64,000 nucleotides of DNA from Craterostigma plantagineum (GCA_027422505.1 JAPQWV010000497.1:248001-312000), one strand, 5' to 3'. Counted from the stretch's first letter, positions 11,837 through 23,863 are shown. A program made the numbers and translations. Notes: a model not told the origin generated them from the sequence alone.

Positions 11837-12182
11837 GTATATTTACAAGGTTTAAAGTGCAAATTACGAGTCAACCCCAATTCATATTTTCAAGTAGAGA
11901 TAAGAACCCATGTAAGTTTCATTTATAGATAAGGATCCAATTTAAGTTTTATTTAGAGAAAATGACCAATGTGTTACCACAGAACCATGAAGTGTTACCA
12001 CAGACCCATGAAGTGGTACCACAGACTTGTGAAGTGTCATCCAGACCCGTGAAGTGGTATTGGGGAACCATGAAGTGTTTCTGAAAAACCTGGATCCTTA
12101 AAACTCTGAATTTATTCTGACAGGGGTCTGAACTCTAATTGAAACTTAAATGGGGGCCTGAAATGTAAATGCCCAGGTTTAA
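11837..12182. mobile_element. 346-bp MITE with short internal tandem repeats
   Basis: ATCATCAG stands just outside both ends (11829-11836 and 12183-12190), with one more base on each side that does not match, so the duplication is 8 bp or a decayed 9 bp. Loosely inverted ends contain ATTTACA and long AAGTTT/CCCC-rich blocks. The centre (about 11970-12090) holds five degenerate units of GTGTTACCACAGACCCATGAA, about 22 bp each. No coding capacity. A related GAAGTGTTACC motif appears in the array at 29.4-30.6 kb. Confidence 0.5.
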
Positions 12183-12356
12183 ATCATCAGAAAACGGTTT
12201 ATACTGTTACAACACCCACCATGTTCGTGCGCATCATTAAAGTTGCTCGCGGCAGCTGTTACGAACGAATCTCTAGCGTACTCGAGTAAATCTGTCATGG
12301 CAAAAACAAAAATAATAACCGCACGTAAGAATCAAAACTTGTCAGATATCGATCGA

Positions 12357-14680
12357 TCAAGTGGGATAGGGATAGACGCAATTACCAGGAAAATCATCAG
12401 CTGCCAACTCAGGGAAGCTGAGATTTTGATCCAAGAACCCAAAGGGTGAAGAACCATCTCCCTCCAAGAGACAACCATTGCTTAGATTCTGATGCTGATG
12501 TGCAATGGAATTATTCTCTACCGTGCCCACAAAGGGAGGAGGAGGTTGTCCTTCCATGAAACTACTGCCTTGTTGTGGGCTGAAGCCGAACTGTGAATGA
12601 ATGTTGCCATAAACAGCAGCTTCTGATCTCGGTATGTCTACGCTTGAAGTTTGAGCCATTCCCGAGTATGAGTTGTGAGGCAAGAACATGCTTGGAGAAA
12701 CATCTATCTTCTTACCGTGCATTTGTGATCCACAGTTGAGAAACATATTTGGCTGTTGCATAATAGCCTCGGTGGGCTTGAAGGTCCTTGCATTTTGCAT
12801 GGTACATGATGTGGTGGGAATACGCTGAACTGTAATGCACGATATTGCTGCTAAATAAGCCACTGATAAATTGCATAACACAATGATAAACTTTCAAATG
12901 ATCAACGAAAACATCTTATGTTACCAGGTGAAATCTGAGATCCATTAGATGCATTAATGGCAGGTTCGACGCTGCTTAATCCGATTCGCTGCATCAGTTC
13001 GACCTGCTCTGAGAGCAACCTGTTGAATTCCAGTATCTGATCCTTCACCAGTAGTTTAAGGTAATACGCTTCGAAAAATTCAGGATTCTCCTCTTCAAGT
13101 TGCTGCCAGACTGGAAAGAAACAGCTAGTTATAGTAAAAGAAAGACACGTAAACTAAACTACGAGCAAATTTCTCACTACACAGAAGAATGGCGTCTTTG
13201 TCTTTCTTCTCTGAAAGTTGTATCGTTTTGGCTTTGTATGTAAGAAAGAAGGTCATTTTCGGATGGATCGATGCAATGTTGGAATCACATCTCAAATTGA
13301 TGCATTGACCAAGTTATCAATAATGAAGCCCCCTCCCAGTCCTTCTTTAATCATATTTGCTTTGTATTACAGCAAATAAAACAAAATCATTCAGAAACAA
13401 GACAAGATCGTCGGTTATTTATCTAATCAGCTGAAAGTTCCACTCGCCGAATCTCCGAAACAGAGGATACTTATATCGGAAAGAGGCCAACTGGATTACA
13501 AGACTACCCATAGCATGCAAAGAGTGGAGATGAAACATATGGATTTAGAAAGATAAGCATAAGAAATATATGCACGCTCCACATTTTCGTCAAGTGAATT
13601 GGGAGAAAAGGAGAAAGAAATTGTTCTATTGTAGCAATTTTCATATTCCGAGTTTATCACTGCGACAAATGGAGGAAGAAAATAAGATGACATTACTTAT
13701 CTCTGCAAAATTTGGGTCGATGTTGTCCTGAACAGCAAGAAAATTTACAGCTTCTTTTTTGTGCATGTAATGCCTGAGACAGCGTTCTATGCGACTCTGT
13801 ACCTGGTTTGGGAAGGATCAAATTTTACCATGAGAAATGTCAAAAATAACGGATATTACATTCTTAATTGGTCGGTATTACTATACGGTTACGGTATTAC
13901 TATAGATATTTGTCCTTCAGTAAGCAAGGCATCTCATATGGTGAAAATCTTATATCATAGAGGGGTCGCACAAATGGAGAGACTATTATGCATGGGTATG
14001 GACTCAAAATAATGATTAAAATGTTTGTACTGTTAGGAGATTTTTTCTATTCGATAAGTATATGCTTCGGAAAATATTCCTTATACATTCAAAAAAGGTA
14101 AGCAAATTAACCACGAAACAGATGATCAAAGTGGCGTTCATAATTCATATTCCCACCTAAATGATATATTTACGCGAACTTTCAAGAGGGGCAAAACAAC
14201 AACGATTAAACCATATGTCACGTACGCTTGACTATCTTATACACAGAGGTAGTATGCCTACTTTTCTTGAATTAAATTCTACCAGGCATAGATAAGAACT
14301 GTGCAAAGAGTCTCAATTTTAACACGAACTTTAAAAGATGGTCATATTTGATAAATATTAACTTAGAGTTGAATGCAAAACATCGGGTGTAGACAAATTG
14401 CAACTTGTGTGATTTTACGATGGAGAAACCATACAGAAAAGAATAAAGAGAGGGATACCAAAACACAGCAGATAAAAAGGAACCAATCCCACACTATGCA
14501 TCGTGCATCCATAGAAAATACAATTCAATATAAAATCTACATTTTCTTTATATTCATTGATTCTAGTCTGCATTGTCGGGAAAAAAACAAGATGATCACT
14601 TATGTTGGTGAAATTTGCCGTTGGAGTCTTACCAGCATCAGATCTTCACTTGAGAGATTTATAGCCTCACCACCAGACAT
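12357..14680 (-). CDS. Plant-specific TIGR01589-domain protein
   Basis: Four coding exons on the minus strand (14633-14680, 13697-13802, 12925-13110, 12357-12829) splice with GT-AG and keep frame, giving about 270 residues. The start MSGGEAINLSSEDL leads into VQSRIERCLRHYM, then NIDPNF and WQQLEEENPEFFEAYYLKL, followed by KDQILEFNRLLSEQVELM. This is the conserved plant-only TIGR01589 domain (residues about 17-95), probably alpha-helical, with an NPEFF-AYY signature. Some short family members have been described as repressors of photosynthesis genes in Arabidopsis, but the long forms are functionally obscure to me. The remaining 160 residues are polar, with Gln, Asn, Ser and Pro-rich stretches and a C-terminal FPELAADDFPGN motif. 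No signal peptide or membrane segment is seen. Introns are 0.5-0.9 kb apart from the 95-bp last one. Confidence 0.85.
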
Positions 14681-16660
14681 GTTTGAGCTTTTGTGATTGC
14701 GAATGCAATCAGATGACAATGAACATAAGATTTTTTTCTTCTTCCGAAAGATTTTACCTAACAGAAGAATCCCAATAGATGAAAACGAGTTTAGGAAATT
14801 AAAAGAACCACAATTAATAAGCATCAAGACAAGTAGACATAATTTCACATTCTTCCAAAAGAAACCGCTTCAATCAGTCGAACTATTGTTACCGGAAAAT
14901 AAATACACAGTGAAAAATGAACGGTAACGAAACCCATACTGATTTTCCACTAAAGGAATAACAAAGCAACAGCTATTTATCTGTGAGATTATTAGGCTTT
15001 TGGTGAACTATCAGGAAAAATGTCTAATCCGCTGGAACGCCATACTTACCTGTTAAAATTTAAGTTTTCTTTCCTTCTTTTCTAAACAGAAAATCCTCAA
15101 CAAAAAAGAAATCTAAGACTGATTAAAAATAGAATGGAGGCCTCGTACATACAATGACAAATGCGATGCTATTCAGGGAAATAAATGGAAACTATACGAC
15201 ATCATCATTGTGCAAAATCAATTCAGAACTGAATTCCAATTCTTTCCACCGATTTAGCATTAGGGTCAGCAAGAAAAAGCATGGATAAAAAAGCACAGAA
15301 TTAACGGCTTCAGCACAGCTGCAATGTAAAAAAAAGGAAAGCAAGCATCACCCAAAACAAAGCATAGTCACAGCTCAATTTCGACAGATATGAAAAGACG
15401 ATTTTTCGGATCGGAATAAGAATCTATACTTAGTTTTTCTCTTTCCAATAGACTCGGCAAAAGGAAGAAGGGTAAATAGCTTATAACCTTTACAAAATAA
15501 GCACAAAACCCACTGCAGTGCTAAAATAGCCTAAAATACCAATATGGTTTATTTAATTTTACACACGCTCCCCTTCCCAGTCAAAATCGGTCTAACGGTC
15601 AGACCAAAAGCAGAATTACCATTATACCCTTTCTTTTCTACATTTTCTCTTTCCTCCATATCTTCTTCGTCGAGTTGTCTTCCTCCATGACTGTACTGTA
15701 AAAGCTCAACGTAAACTTTTGTAATTAAAATTTTAGGAATCTATGCCTCAGGGTCCTCCCAAAACAAAAGCCTTGCTTCTTCGCCGGACGGCTTTAAATT
15801 CTCCGGCCAGAGCATTTGTCTTGGCGCAATTTGAAACGAACTCTTTAACGAGCTAGCTTTTAACCTTTGAAAAGAAAAATCCCAGCTCAGAGGAGGAAGA
15901 TTATCAATCCACGACGGCGTAAAGTCGAAGAACGGTCGATCTTTTTCAGCATTCCTTCGATTTCTTCTACCCAAGATCAAATACGCTCAGATGGGTCTTC
16001 GAAAAGGAAAAAAAATAAAGGAATGTTTTGCCCAATCGCTCGAAGGGAAAATGGAGAAAACAGTAACTAAGGCGAACGCACAATAAAAATCCCAACAAAA
16101 GAAAAGAGAAGACGCACCAAACACACAACACAGTAGAGCACACACAAAGAACAAAAGAAAGGAAAAAAAGAAGTGATCTTTAATAGAAAATAATCGCGTG
16201 GAGAAGGCGATGCAATAAATTAGCTGCTGCGATTGAGATTTTGTAGAGAGGAGGAATCATTAATGAGCTCCTCCGGTGCAAGAAATTCTTCTTGTAGCAG
16301 AAGAAAATCGAGCTGGAGGAAGAGAGGGGTGAATTTTCTTGATTTTGCTTGATTCAGAGATGCTGCTAGTGTGGCGGATGAGATGGCCGAAGAAAAACTA
16401 AGCTGAAAATTGTGCACCGTTGCTGAAAGGGCTTGTGGGGGAGATGACTATTGAGGCTATTTTCGTCATTTAGCAAAAAATAAGGGTCATTAGCTTATGA
16501 TAATTGCATTAACGGCGCGTGTATATCAACCTCGGGCAGTATATGCTGCCCGGGGATATCGTGCAACGTTTATAAAACCACGAGGAGAAAACTTGCTATT
16601 TTAGAAGCACAGGGGTTTTGGTGCTTTTTTACGAAACCGCAGGTATATTATCGCTATTTA
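14681..16660 (-). other. Upstream region of the TIGR01589 gene, possible 5'UTR exons
   Basis: No conserved CDS is visible. Two short minus-strand ORFs (16220-16417, 65 codons; 15741-15980, 79 codons) lie in GA-rich sequence that resembles a transcribed leader. They may be upstream ORFs or chance. The 15560-15640 stretch looks like an old repeat edge. From about 16500 the sequence becomes repeat-like. Confidence 0.3.
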
Positions 16661-16669
16661 CCCAAGGAA
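16530..16669. repeat. Older Mutator-like terminal remnant, interrupted at 16670
   Basis: Phrases such as TATAAAACCACGAGG, AGCACAGGGGTTTTGGTGC and AAACCGCAGGTATA resemble plant Mutator-like TIRs. A similar phrase continues directly after the insertion at 17490 (GAAACACCACGAACCTTGATATGG), suggesting the 811-bp element landed inside an older one. Confidence 0.35.
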
Positions 16670-16859
16670 GAAACACCAGGGTCTTTTTAAAAACTAACCT
16701 TTGACTGGAGTCATTTTTAAAAAATAGCCTCAACGATTTTACCTTTTAAAAAGTAGCCTTCAATTTAGGGTATTTTCGTCTTTTTATGGGGTGTCTTTTT
16801 TTTTCCACAACAAAAAACAATATGTTAAATCGGCACCCCGTTAGGGTGAGGGTGGTTTG

Positions 16860-16914
16860 TAGTCCAGTGGTTGTGTAGTCAGACGTTCAAGTAGTAGGTC
16901 GTGGGTTCAAATCC
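16860..16914 (+). promoter_or_regulatory. tRNA-like Pol III internal promoter (A and B boxes), SINE-like
   Basis: TAGTCCAGTGG (16860-16870) fits an A box and GGTTCAAATCC (16904-16914) fits a B box, 33 bases apart as in tRNA genes. The surrounding sequence does not fold into a full tRNA that I can see, and there is no anticodon stem. It is probably the head of a tRNA-derived SINE or a captured tRNA fragment inside the 811-bp element. Confidence 0.55.
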
Positions 16915-16959
16915 CCAACACATATTTTTTTTATATAAGGCTATCCAGACGAATAGGAC

Positions 16960-17370
16960 CTCGGCAGGGGACCCGTACTATAAAGCAGGGGTCCCGCACA
17001 TGCCAGCAGGGGTCCCGCCCATTTGCTGCACAGCATGGGCGGGTCTCATGTGCCTACTGCGACAGGGGACCCACCCATATTGGGCATGGGACCTGTGCTA
17101 TAAAGCAGGGGTTCCGCACATGCTAACAGGGGTCCCGCCCATGTGAGGCACAACATGAGCGGGTCCCCAGCAGCATAGCACTGGTCCCCTGCAGCATGGG
17201 CGGGTCTCATGTGCCTACTGCGGCAGGGGACCCGCCCATATTGGGCATGGGACCTGTGCTATAAAGCAGGGGTCCCGCACATGCCAGCATGGGCCCCGCC
17301 CATTTGCTGCACAACATGGGTGGGTCTCCTGCAGCATAGAACTTGACCCCTGCTTAGGGGACCCGTGCTA
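16960..17370. repeat. GC-rich tandem repeat, 160-bp period
   Basis: The unit beginning CATGGGCGGGTCTCATGTGCC occurs at 17034 and again at 17194, a 160-bp period. Each unit contains smaller inverted and direct copies of CAGGGGACCC/GGGTCCCCTG and GGGTCCCGC. A partial copy precedes and another follows. Short ORFs across it are low-complexity by-products. Confidence 0.8.
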
Positions 17371-17559
17371 TGTAGCAAGGACTTTTCATTTTTTGGAACC
17401 CCGATTAGTAAGGACATTAAAGTCATTTTTCATTTAGAGGCTACTTTTTTAATGTTGACTACGTCAAAGGCCATTTACTTAAAAATCCCGAAACACCACG
17501 AACCTTGATATGGGGCCAACCCAATCAACGATATTTGTAAGTGTGGGGGCTCTGGATAC

Positions 17560-18290
17560 TTAGTTAGCGGTAGATTGATCGTCACGAGATGTTATAGGTA
17601 CGCGAGGTGCTTTTGATGGGGGACGTAAACAGAAAGAACGAAAGGATGTACGTGGTTCGAATCCTGTTGGATTCTACGTCCACGGGGCGCTGGGAACTTC
17701 CTTCCACTAAGTAATAACACTTTACACACACAGCTAATCCTCACTTCCACTCCTTAAATGCAGAAAATACGTTTGAGATATCTAGAGAGAAATACTATGT
17801 GAATGCTTTGTGAAAAGGGTCCGATCCCCAGAAAATATGGTTAAGTCCTCATTTATAGTAGCTCCCCGCCGTCTGTCTGATGCTATGTTCCAGGATTTCG
17901 GGGGGACGTACTACCTAGGGACTGCAGGAAAAGTGATGGACTGCTTGACGGAATGACTTCTGCGATGGCTTCAGTGAAATGTGCAGTGATATCTTCCTCT
18001 AATAAGATGACACGTGTCCCTCCCTGTAGTTCTTTTTCACTTTCTTCTGCTGTCTTCTCACTTTGATATACGAGGGTTCTTTCTTCTTTGTCCGGTCCGT
18101 GCGGGTGTCTGTCAGGTCCTTGCAGGTCTTCCTTCCCAGGTTTGAACTTTATTATGGGCCTTTCTTCCTTGCGGGCTTTATTGGGCCTTTTCTCATTTTC
18201 GTTTTTCTTGGCCCAGCTTAGTTAAGTCCATATCAAACCTCATTCAATTAAACCCCGAAATCATATATAGTGAAGCACGCCAAGTGAAGT
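17560..18290. repeat. Unclassified repeat, LTR-like
   Basis: The stretch contains ACGTGGTTCGAATCCTGTTGG, TCTACGTCCACGGGGCGCTGG, GAAAAGGGTCCGATCCCC and AAGTCCTCATTTATAGTAG, phrases of the kind found in plant LTRs. No TG...CA ends, primer site or ORF can be assigned, so this is a weak call. Confidence 0.3.
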
Positions 18291-18470
18291 CCCTAAAAAA
18301 AACACAATCGTAACAAATGCAATTGAATGACGAAGTGGCAGAGAGACACTGCTGGTGAAATTAATTGCGACAAACGTAGTACTATAAAAGCGAACGAACT
18401 TGAGCCTTAAAATGGAAAAAGAAAACTACAGCACACTAACCATGAAGCTGAAAGCTATTACTCCCTGTGT

Positions 18471-18689
18471 CCCAAAAGCTCATGGCCATTTGATGTATCT
18501 AAGAAACTGAATACTTTAATCATATAGTACGATTAAAAGGTAAAAAATTGTATATTTTGACACGTTTTTAGGAGTATTTAATATTATTTTATTGATTGTT
18601 TGTGGTAATTTTTTGCTAATAAGAAAATGTACAAAGACAACGGGACGCCCGATAGTAAAGTGTATAAAATGGTTTGGGACGGAGAGCAC
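18471..18689. mobile_element. Stowaway-type MITE (Tc1/mariner)
   Basis: The left end is CTCCCTGTGTCCCAAAA and the right end is the complement of a slightly decayed CTCCGTCCCAAA. Both are close to the Stowaway consensus CTCCCTCCGTCCCAAAA. TA dinucleotides at 18469-18470 and 18690-18691 are the expected target duplication. The 219-bp interior is AT-rich and non-coding. Confidence 0.8.
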
Positions 18690-18968
18690 TATTCTGGAGA
18701 GGAACAGAGAGTAAAGATTTTTGGGTGGTGTTGTTGAGGTTCAGCAGAGAAATTCATTCAAACATCTCGCCTTTTTCTCATTGTGGAGAGGAAAGGGAAA
18801 GGCGAGGAGGGTGATAACGTCGACATTACGTCCCCTTCTTTGCTGGTGTGGTTGTGGTGATTTCCTTGGTGTAATTCCACTTTCTTGCTCCGTTTGTTTT
18901 TTCGCTAATTATCATGTCGCATTTATTCTTATCGGATTATTATTCTGATTATTAAGCAGTTATAATAT

Positions 18969-19918
18969 GGGTTAATTCCTTATCAGTACCTTTCAAGGTT
19001 TCAACTTTATTTTAAATACCCCTCGAATTGTTTCTTCTTTATAAGTACCCATTTGAAAATTTATTCTTGTTCAGTACCTATAAAGCACCTTTCAGGGTTA
19101 AATGGACGAAAATATCCCTGTCTCACATATCAAAAAAGCTGAATAATTATTTTCACATGCATTATACAAAAAAAATCGTTATTGTACCTCAAAATTGGAC
19201 ATTATACCAGAAAATGTTGGAATTACACGATCTGTTTCCGTTATTATACCAGAAAATAATGAGATTCAAATTTTATACAATAAATTGGACATTATACTAA
19301 CTGCTTATGCTATTATACCAGAAATTATAGAAATAAAATACCAAAAAATGTTGAAATTATACCATCTGTTTTTGTTATTATACCAGCAAAATAATGAGAT
19401 TCGAATTTTATACAGTGAAATTGGACATTATACCAACTGATTATGCTATTATACCGAAAATTATAGAAATAGAAAATGTTGAATACCATATATTTTCGTT
19501 ATTATACCACTAAATATCATTTTTTCGATTTTTTTTACTCGAATATGTTAATCGAATTAAAAAACAATAATTCGAATTATTCGAATTTTTTTTACTCGAG
19601 AAAACTGTTTGGGGTATACCAACTGATTTTGCTATTATACCACAAAATGTAGAAATTATACCATATGTTGTCGTAATTATACCAACAAAATTGTACACTA
19701 TACCAGTTGGTACAATAATGATAACAGTTGGTATAATTAGAATAACAGTTGGTATAATATTCAAAACAGTTGGTATGTTGTCCAATTTAATTTCAAGAAA
19801 TGGTATTTCGTCCGTTCACTATTGTGGGTATTACTTACACAACTTTTTCGTAGATGGGTACTGAAAATGAAGATTTTTTGCTAGGGGTATTGATAAGGAA
19901 GTTCATGGGAATTCACCT
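18969..19918. mobile_element. 950-bp non-autonomous Mutator-like element
   Basis: A perfect 9-bp duplication TTATAATAT flanks the element (18960-18968 and 19919-19927). The ends are GGGTTAATTCC and, reverse-complemented, AGGTGAATTCC, followed on both sides by CTTATCA-TACC, AGTACCCAT and related blocks. The interior is an array of ATTATACCA motifs in direct orientation, with the complement TGGTATAAT towards the right side; the largest repeated unit (TTGGACATTATAC...) recurs at about 19286 and 19420. No transposase or other credible ORF. Confidence 0.75.
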
Positions 19919-20188
19919 TTATAATATTAACTGATGTGGCGACCCTACTTCCTAATTAAGTTAATTGGCAGATTTCCGCAACGAAAGTCGCGGATGACCC
20001 GATTTTTCACAAACTTATTTAAAGAAAATAATATACATATATAATGTGAAGTCGGGTTTACAAAAAGAACGTCAAATTAATACATCGGGCCGAAGCCCCA
20101 AAAATCTAAACCCGACTATCCTACGCCTCTCCACAGGTCGCGTCCCATGTACTGCGCCGCCCTCAAAAGCCCGTGGAGTCACCGCCGC

Positions 20189-21595
20189 TGATAAACGCAT
20201 TTTCATTCGTTTATCTCCATCATTTTCATGTTGAATATTTGGTTTATGTGAGTTGTCTCGTGCATTTAGTCTTAATTTTTACATATTTTGATGTCAAAGG
20301 TATATGAGGCGATTTTTGAGACGAACCGCGTAAACATGGAGCAGAAATTACAATTTTTCAATCAACACGGCCTTCAACATGGCCATGTCTAGCAGAAGGA
20401 AGGAGAACTCTAGCTTCGGCCTCCCAACACGGCCTCTGACACGGCCATGTTTGTCAGCAGAAAAGAAAACACACTTGCGGCCCTTTAACACGGCCGGACA
20501 CATGGCCGTGTTGACCAACAGTGTTGGGCCTTAAACCCTAAGCCCGAAGGATTCATGGCCGTGTTTGAAGCCATGTTCACCCTGTTGTCTACTTAAGTCG
20601 CAATTTGAAGCCCTAAGAGAATCTAAGCCGCCACAACTCATTTCTAATCACAAAAACACCTCAAGGACGACTGAAGAACCCTAGAGATCAATCTCAAATG
20701 ATCTCTAGGTGCTAAAGTGAAGATTTGAAGCTCATTTACACCGGAGGATCGAGCAAAGTACGAGGGATAAGCTTGAGCTCGCTAAATAGGGAAGAATCTA
20801 TGTATTTCTCTGCTTTGTTTCGTATACATCTCGTGGCTTCTTCCTTCATTATGAGTACCTAATCATTTTGTGTGTGTGGGATGAGAAGAACGCTAGATAG
20901 CGTCGTAGTTTGGACGTAAAATACTCGTGAACACATGATATGGCTTTGTATCGTTTATGACAGCTTTTATTCGATTCAATATGTCTATGTATTGTTTTGA
21001 GAATCACATTTGGCATGTCTATGTGTTGGTGTGATGTTTTATAGACCGTTAAGGGCGAAAGCTAAATGACGGTTCGTTCTATCGTAAACGTTAGGCGTCG
21101 ACTACAGGGCGAAAGCAAATAGTCGACCCTCACATTAGATAAACTACTATATATTCTCGTGACCATTTAGGGCGAAAGCTAAGTTGGAAACGAGTAGGAA
21201 TTATCGTGACATAGTCATTATCATGTGGTAACGGTATTACAACTTCATCGACGATATCTAGCGGGATTCGAAATCCCAAGCACATTCCTTTTATTCAAAG
21301 TTACTCTTAAATCTTTAGTTGTGTTTTGATCATTTTTCTGTGTTAGTTAAGTTGTTGTGACTTAGTTCAAATTTAAAAATCTAAATCATTTGTTAGGCTA
21401 GATATTGAATTGATAGGTTATTACTAGTAATCGAGATTATTCCTCGTGTTCGATACTCGAATACTCGCTATAGCTATTTTACAAACGATAGGTACACTGC
21501 CTATCGCGCGTGGTGATAGTTATAACATATTCGTTTTAATTATTACTTGACGAACTTGCACGGATATTTATTTAAAACGTACACGCGCGCGATCA
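20189..21595 (+). repeat. 5' LTR of the pol-less Athila-like element
   Basis: The LTR starts TGATAAACGCATTTTCATTC, matching the start of the LTRs of the other Athila-like element (TGATAAACGTATTTTAATGC), and ends GCGCGATCA six bases before the primer site. Length is 1407 bp, close to the 1396 bp of the longer LTR there. U3 contains repeated CACGGCC/CATGGCCATGTT motifs at 20360-20570. A string of GGGCGAAAGC motifs occurs near 21050-21180. Confidence 0.8.
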
Positions 21596-21601
21596 AATTT
21601 T

Positions 21602-21619
21602 TGGCGCCGTTGCCGGGGA
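21602..21619 (+). other. Primer binding site, tRNA-Asp type
   Basis: TGGCGCCGTTGCCGGGGA is complementary to the 3' end of plant tRNA-Asp, the primer typical of Athila-group elements. Confidence 0.85.
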
Positions 21620-21785
21620 CTAATTTGATATTAGGAAAACCTAAGTTCAGTAATTTAGCCATTCACTTATTTGTTATTTTATTCTAGTTTATCAGAATTT
21701 CTTTGATTTGCGATTATTTTTCCGGTTGTGACTTGTTAATTAACTAACGAGATTCGTTGGTCTTCAAGGTGTACTTTTACGGTGA

Positions 21786-23863
21786 ATGACCCGAAATCAT
21801 CCATCGTATCCACTCATTGAAGCATCTCCGGATTTCGAGCGTACGTTGCGACGAAGACTAAGGCAGGAAGTAATTGGAAGTTCTTCGTCTGACAACTCAT
21901 TTCAGCTAGTTGATTATTCTCAAGACACAACAGAAGGTTCTCAGGACACGGCAAGCACTTCTCACGTCGAGACGTCGGTTGATAGTTCAGGGACACCAAA
22001 AGAGATGGCAGATCAAGAAGTTAATAACGAGGAGCAATCACTGCAAGATTTGCTCAAGCACGACACACTTGGTAGTACGAATCGGCAATCGTGATACCAC
22101 CTTTTGAGAACAATAACTTTGAGTTGAAGCATTCGTGGCTTCAAATGATATTTCAGACGGCTTAATTTGAAGGAAGGTCTGAAGATGATCCGTACAAACA
22201 CATAAAGGCATTTTTAACGATTACGGACACTATCAAGATCAATGGAGTTCCAAACGACACCATCAAGCTTATGCTATTTCGATTTTCTCTCAAAGACAAA
22301 GCAAAGGAGTGGTTGGAGCTATTACCACCTAGGTCTATCACTACTTGGGACGAACTACGAGGAGCTTTCCTTGGCTACTTTTTCCCGCAATCAAAGGTAC
22401 TTCAGTTGAAAACTGAGATTTCACTCTTTCACCAAAAGGACACGGAGAACCTCTACGAAGTTTGGGAGAGGTACATAGCCTTACTAAAGAGATGTCCGCA
22501 GCATGGAATGACAAAGGCCGCAATCATTAATCGATTCCACGAAGCACTCAATGATCAAACAGCCCATATGCTAGACGGGGCCGCAAACGGAGGACTTGTG
22601 AAGCTCAGTGCTACAGAAGCATGGAACCTAATTGAAGATTATACAAGGAACAGCTTCATGCGAGGCAACACAAGAATGAGGGTGCCGGGAGTGTTCGAAG
22701 TAAGTGAGGACACGGCGATGAATGCTAAGTTTGACGCTCTTCAACAACAAGTTGCCACGACGCAAACTCAACTTCAGACGATGATCAATGCGCTACTACC
22801 AAAAGTTACCCAACCACCGACGGTTAATGCTGTAATGACACCGTTGACCGCCGCACCACCGCAACAGATACCTTACATACCGCATTGGGGTAATTGTGGT
22901 GCAGCCCACGAGACGTCGGAATGTCAAGCCATACCACCGGTGGAACACGTTGACTACATGGGAAATTATCAAGGACAGAGAAGCTTCCAACCTCGAGCAC
23001 ATCCGAATCTTTCTTACGGAAATCAAGGCCATCAAGTGCAAAGGCAATCCGGTTTCCAACAAGGGCCACCACCGGGATTTCAAGCTGGAGGATCAAGCAA
23101 TAACTATCAGAATACGGCTCAGGGTTCAGGATCAAATGACATGAGGGATATGAAGGGTATGATGGAGAGACTCCTCTCAAACTTCGACAAGACTACTCAA
23201 GCCCATGAGAGTCGATTAACAAAGATGGAAGAACAATTCCAATCCATTGATCTCCGAGCTCAAAATACAGATGCGTCTGTACGAAAATTGGAGTTGCAAG
23301 TTGGCCAAATAGCAAAGCAATTGGCTGAACGACCTCAAGGTTCACTCCCGAGCTACACCGAGCCAAACCCTAAGGAGTATTGCAACGCGGTAACCCTGAT
23401 AAGCGAGAGAGAATTGCAAGAAGTACCCGCCAAGCAGAATTCAAAGGAGATAACAGATTTCGAGAGCCACGACGAGCTAAAAGCGGAGGAAAGCAAAGGC
23501 AACGATGTCGAGAAGGTCAAGGCTGACAAAGGAAATGCGCGACCATTCGTGAAGCCGTACCAGCCGAAGATTCCATATCCAGCTCGGTTGAGGGAGGTCG
23601 AACCCGAAAAGAAGGAGACCGCGCATGGAAAAGAAAAGGAGGAGGGGATTGTTCCAAGATCACCAGTCAATTCCTACACACCGAAGATTCCATATCCGGC
23701 TAGGTTAACAAGGGCGATGACTGACGATCGATTTGGTACGTACCTAGAGGAACAGTGCGCCAAGAAGGAAGTGAAGTCGGTAAATCGTGTCGAGGAAGAG
23801 AAAGTCGACAAGGTCGTGACTACGCCGTCTGTCAAGGCGTCAACCAAAGAAATATATTGTTGA
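21786..23863 (+). pseudogene. Athila-like gag, disrupted
   Basis: The frame begins MTRNHPSYPLIEASPDFE, parallel to the gag of the second Athila-like element. It is broken by a 1-base shift near 22080 and a TAA at 22162-22164 where the relative has CAA, a C-to-T change. It then resumes as a 530-codon ORF (22271-23863) with the retrotransposon gag core (SITTWDELRGAFLGYFFP, NLYEVWERYIALLKRCPQHG). The zinc knuckle reads WGNCGAAHETSEC, so its first Cys is lost relative to the sister copy (CGICSAAHETSDC). The long, charged C-terminal part has KPYQPKIPYPARL repeats. A final frameshift near 23860 separates it from the protease region. Confidence 0.85.

Larger units (their letters stand above)
16679..17489. 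mobile_element. 811-bp non-autonomous Mutator-like element
   Basis: A perfect 9-bp duplication GAAACACCA brackets the element (16670-16678 and 17490-17498). The ends start GGGTCTTTTTAA and, on the other side, GGGATTTTTAA. The inverted similarity runs about 60 bp, including CCTTTGAC, then GTCA, then AAAATAGCCT or AAAGTAGCCT. There is no transposase. The interior holds a tRNA-like Pol III promoter (16860-16914) followed by a GC-rich tandem repeat (16960-17370), giving a composition very unlike the AT-rich flanks. Confidence 0.8.

Noticed and set aside
16850..16925. A functional tRNA gene
   Set aside because: A and B boxes fit, but no acceptor stem, anticodon stem or CCA-proximal pairing is visible.
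16901..17146. ORF in the GC-rich repeat
   Set aside because: Translation of tandem repeats (TGVPP/AGVP units) without a domain.
17034..17353. CRISPR-like array
   Set aside because: Plant genome; the 160-bp period has no constant-repeat/unique-spacer structure.
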